Part shown: positions 62,786-64,000 of the stretch, piece by piece | How positions within the stretch are numbered: the stretch's first letter is position 1 | Layout of the letters: each line of letters opens with the position of its first letter | Source of the DNA: Pedobacter ghigonis | Lineage (GTDB): Bacteria > Bacteroidota > Bacteroidia > Sphingobacteriales > Sphingobacteriaceae | Direction of reading: 5' to 3' | Assembly (NCBI RefSeq): GCF_903166585.1 | Contig: NZ_CAESCM010000002.1 | Coordinates: 62,001-126,000 of the forward strand | DNA length: 64,000 nt | Position numbers and translations under genes: made by a program | Notes under the pieces: generated by a model | What the model saw: the letters and a program-made list of their open reading frames with translations, nothing else | Database searches by the model: none | Told to the model about the DNA's origin: nothing

Positions 62786-63796
62786 ATGAAATTTTTTTAC
62801 CCGCTCTCTCTGTTTATCTGCCTGTGCTTTTGTAGCCACGCGCAGGAAATCCCAAGAAGTACGCAATATATTTTTAATAACATTCTGCTTAACCCGGCTT
62901 TGGCAGGTATTGATAATTATACCGACTTAAAAATTGGCCTGCGCAAACAATGGAGTGGCCTGGAAGGATCGCCAAGTACACAATACCTCTCGTTAAGTAC
63001 AGCTATCGGAGAAGATTTTGTAAGGAGCAATGTAAACTCATTTGCCGGTAACGGCGAAAATCCGATGAGCAGGAGTTATGTAAACAACTACACTGCAGCA
63101 GAGCCCCACCATGGCATTGGTTTGGTAGCCATGACAGATAAAGCAGGACTGGTAAGGCAAACCAATGTAAACGTAACTTATGCTTACCACCTGGGCCTTA
63201 CCAATGAGATCAACTTATCATTAGGCTTATCCGGTGGTTTTAAATCAATCAGTGTTGATGTGCGCGGAATTATAGCCGACGAATCTGGCGATCCCTTGTT
63301 TTCGGCAGATTACAATAACAAAATCAGGCCCGATATTGGCGCAGGTTTATGGTTGTATAGTCCCAGGTTTTTTGCGGGTGTTTCGGCCAAGCAATTAATC
63401 GGGAATAAAAACAGTGTGGTAAATAATCAGGTGAAAAGCAGTCCGTACCAATCGGCAACTTTTTACGGAACTGCAGGTTACAAAATATTTTTAGACGAAG
63501 ATATTGCTATGATTCCTTCGGCGCTGATTAGCTATTGGGCAAATGCCCCTGCTACTTTTGATGCTAATTTAAAATTTGCCTATAAAGATAAATTTTGGGT
63601 AGGAACCAGTTTCCGTAATAACGACTCCTTTTCGCTTTTAGCGGGATTCAATATCGCTTCGCTGGTTAACCTCAGTTATTCTTACGATGTAAATACTTCG
63701 GGATTGCGATCGGTAAACAATGGTACGCACGAAATTGTGTTGGGCATACTACTCAATAACCGGTATCAGGTAGCATGCCCAAGCAGGCAGTTTTAA
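62786..63796 (+). CDS. PorP/SprF family type IX secretion outer membrane protein
   Basis: 336 residues with a signal peptide (about 1-20, ending CSHAQ). YIFNNILLNPALAG, LRKQWSGLEGSPSTQYLS and GIGLVAMTDKAGL are family hallmarks; the rest is a beta-barrel ending HEIVLGILL. PorP/SprF proteins help deliver or attach type B (CHU_C) cargo of the type IX system. I use ATG 62786; 13 upstream in-frame codons lack support. The convergent neighbour encodes such a cargo C-terminus, with a 4-bp overlap of the two stop regions. Confidence 0.93.
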   Translation: MKFFYPLSLFICLCFCSHAQEIPRSTQYIFNNILLNPALAGIDNYTDLKIGLRKQWSGLEGSPSTQYLSLSTAIGEDFVRSNVNSFAGNGENPMSRSYVNNYTAAEPHHGIGLVAMTDKAGLVRQTNVNVTYAYHLGLTNEINLSLGLSGGFKSISVDVRGIIADESGDPLFSADYNNKIRPDIGAGLWLYSPRFFAGVSAKQLIGNKNSVVNNQVKSSPYQSATFYGTAGYKIFLDEDIAMIPSALISYWANAPATFDANLKFAYKDKFWVGTSFRNNDSFSLLAGFNIASLVNLSYSYDVNTSGLRSVNNGTHEIVLGILLNNRYQVACPSRQF

Positions 63797-64000
63797 CGTA
63801 AAAGTGTAATGCTGCCACCAAGTGGTTTACATTCGGCCCTTAAATCGATTACATAATAATAAACACCAGCCGGCAATTCCTTATCTCTGAACCTGCCATC
63901 GAAAGGCTTGGTATAGTTACCGATAGATTCGTAAACCAGCTGACCACCGCGGGTATAAATCTTAATATTGGTGCCTTTAAAATCCGGTAAGCCCCGTACC
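63793..64000 (-). CDS. Type IX cargo protein, C-terminal CHU_C sorting domain (5' end beyond window)
   Basis: 68 codons plus stop are visible, with the frame open to the window edge. It reads ...GTNIKIYTRGGQLVYES, NYTKPFDGRF, LPAGVYYYVIDL and ends ...GSITLLR. This is the gliding-motility-associated C-terminal (type B) sorting domain that directs large secreted or surface proteins to the type IX system. The passenger domain lies outside the window. Together with PorP/SprF it forms the usual cargo-helper pair. Confidence 0.88.
   Translation of the reverse strand, partial: VRGLPDFKGTNIKIYTRGGQLVYESIGNYTKPFDGRFRDKELPAGVYYYVIDLRAECKPLGGSITLLR

Overview
The window looks like a chromosomal segment of a Bacteroidota bacterium, most likely a Pedobacter-like member of the Sphingobacteriaceae. 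The grounds are a SusC/SusD pair, an Oar-like TonB-dependent receptor, PorP/SprF beside a type B (CHU_C) sorting domain, a DUF1501/DUF1800 pair, several -7 elements of the Bacteroidota form TAnnTTTG, A-rich or absent Shine-Dalgarno sequences, and moderately AT-rich DNA. Assignments rest on motif reading and memory of families; no database search was possible. I found no rRNA, tRNA, CRISPR array, insertion sequence or prophage.

Layout. 1-4.4 kb: the 3' part of nusA followed by infB, closed by a strong terminator. 4.7-15.8 kb: a surface-glycan cluster with an acyltransferase, six or seven glycosyltransferases, a WbsX-type protein and an MsbA-like ABC exporter, mostly on the minus strand. 15.8-23.2 kb: housekeeping genes: meaB, an aminopeptidase P, a probably very highly expressed ompA-like gene, a 45-residue membrane protein, ridA, a RarD-like transporter and recG. 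23.7-30.4 kb: a SusC/SusD pair and an MFS exporter. 30.9-41.6 kb: an ABC exporter with a small PLDc_N protein, a TonB-dependent receptor, two overlapping amidohydrolase genes encoding three amidohydrolase-like modules (two without the usual HxH metal motif), and a four-helix membrane protein.

42.1-45.6 kb is a tryptophan segment: a previously unlisted leader peptide with a Trp-Leu-Trp run, an intrinsic terminator attenuator, trpE, a PchB-like chorismate mutase, trpG and trpC. trpD, trpF, trpB and trpA are absent; repeats fill the trpG-trpC gap. 45.7-64 kb: hflX, rbfA, a hemolysin III/PAQR protein, an M23-like peptidase, two TonB-C-like proteins, a diacylglycerol kinase divergent from an App1-type phosphatase, YccF, DUF1501/DUF1800, aat, a TMEM175-like channel, DUF1080, DUF2892, an SNF2 helicase, and PorP/SprF convergent with the C-terminus of a type IX cargo protein.

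Intergenic DNA carries several dispersed palindromic repeat families and one about 150-nt element with nested stems (52529-52681). The most interesting regulatory reading is the trp attenuator: ribosome stalling at the two Trp codons would leave an 8-nt segment free to pair with the 5' arm of the terminator. The most interesting protein-level oddities are the amidohydrolase modules without metal ligands and the PchB-like protein inside the trp operon.
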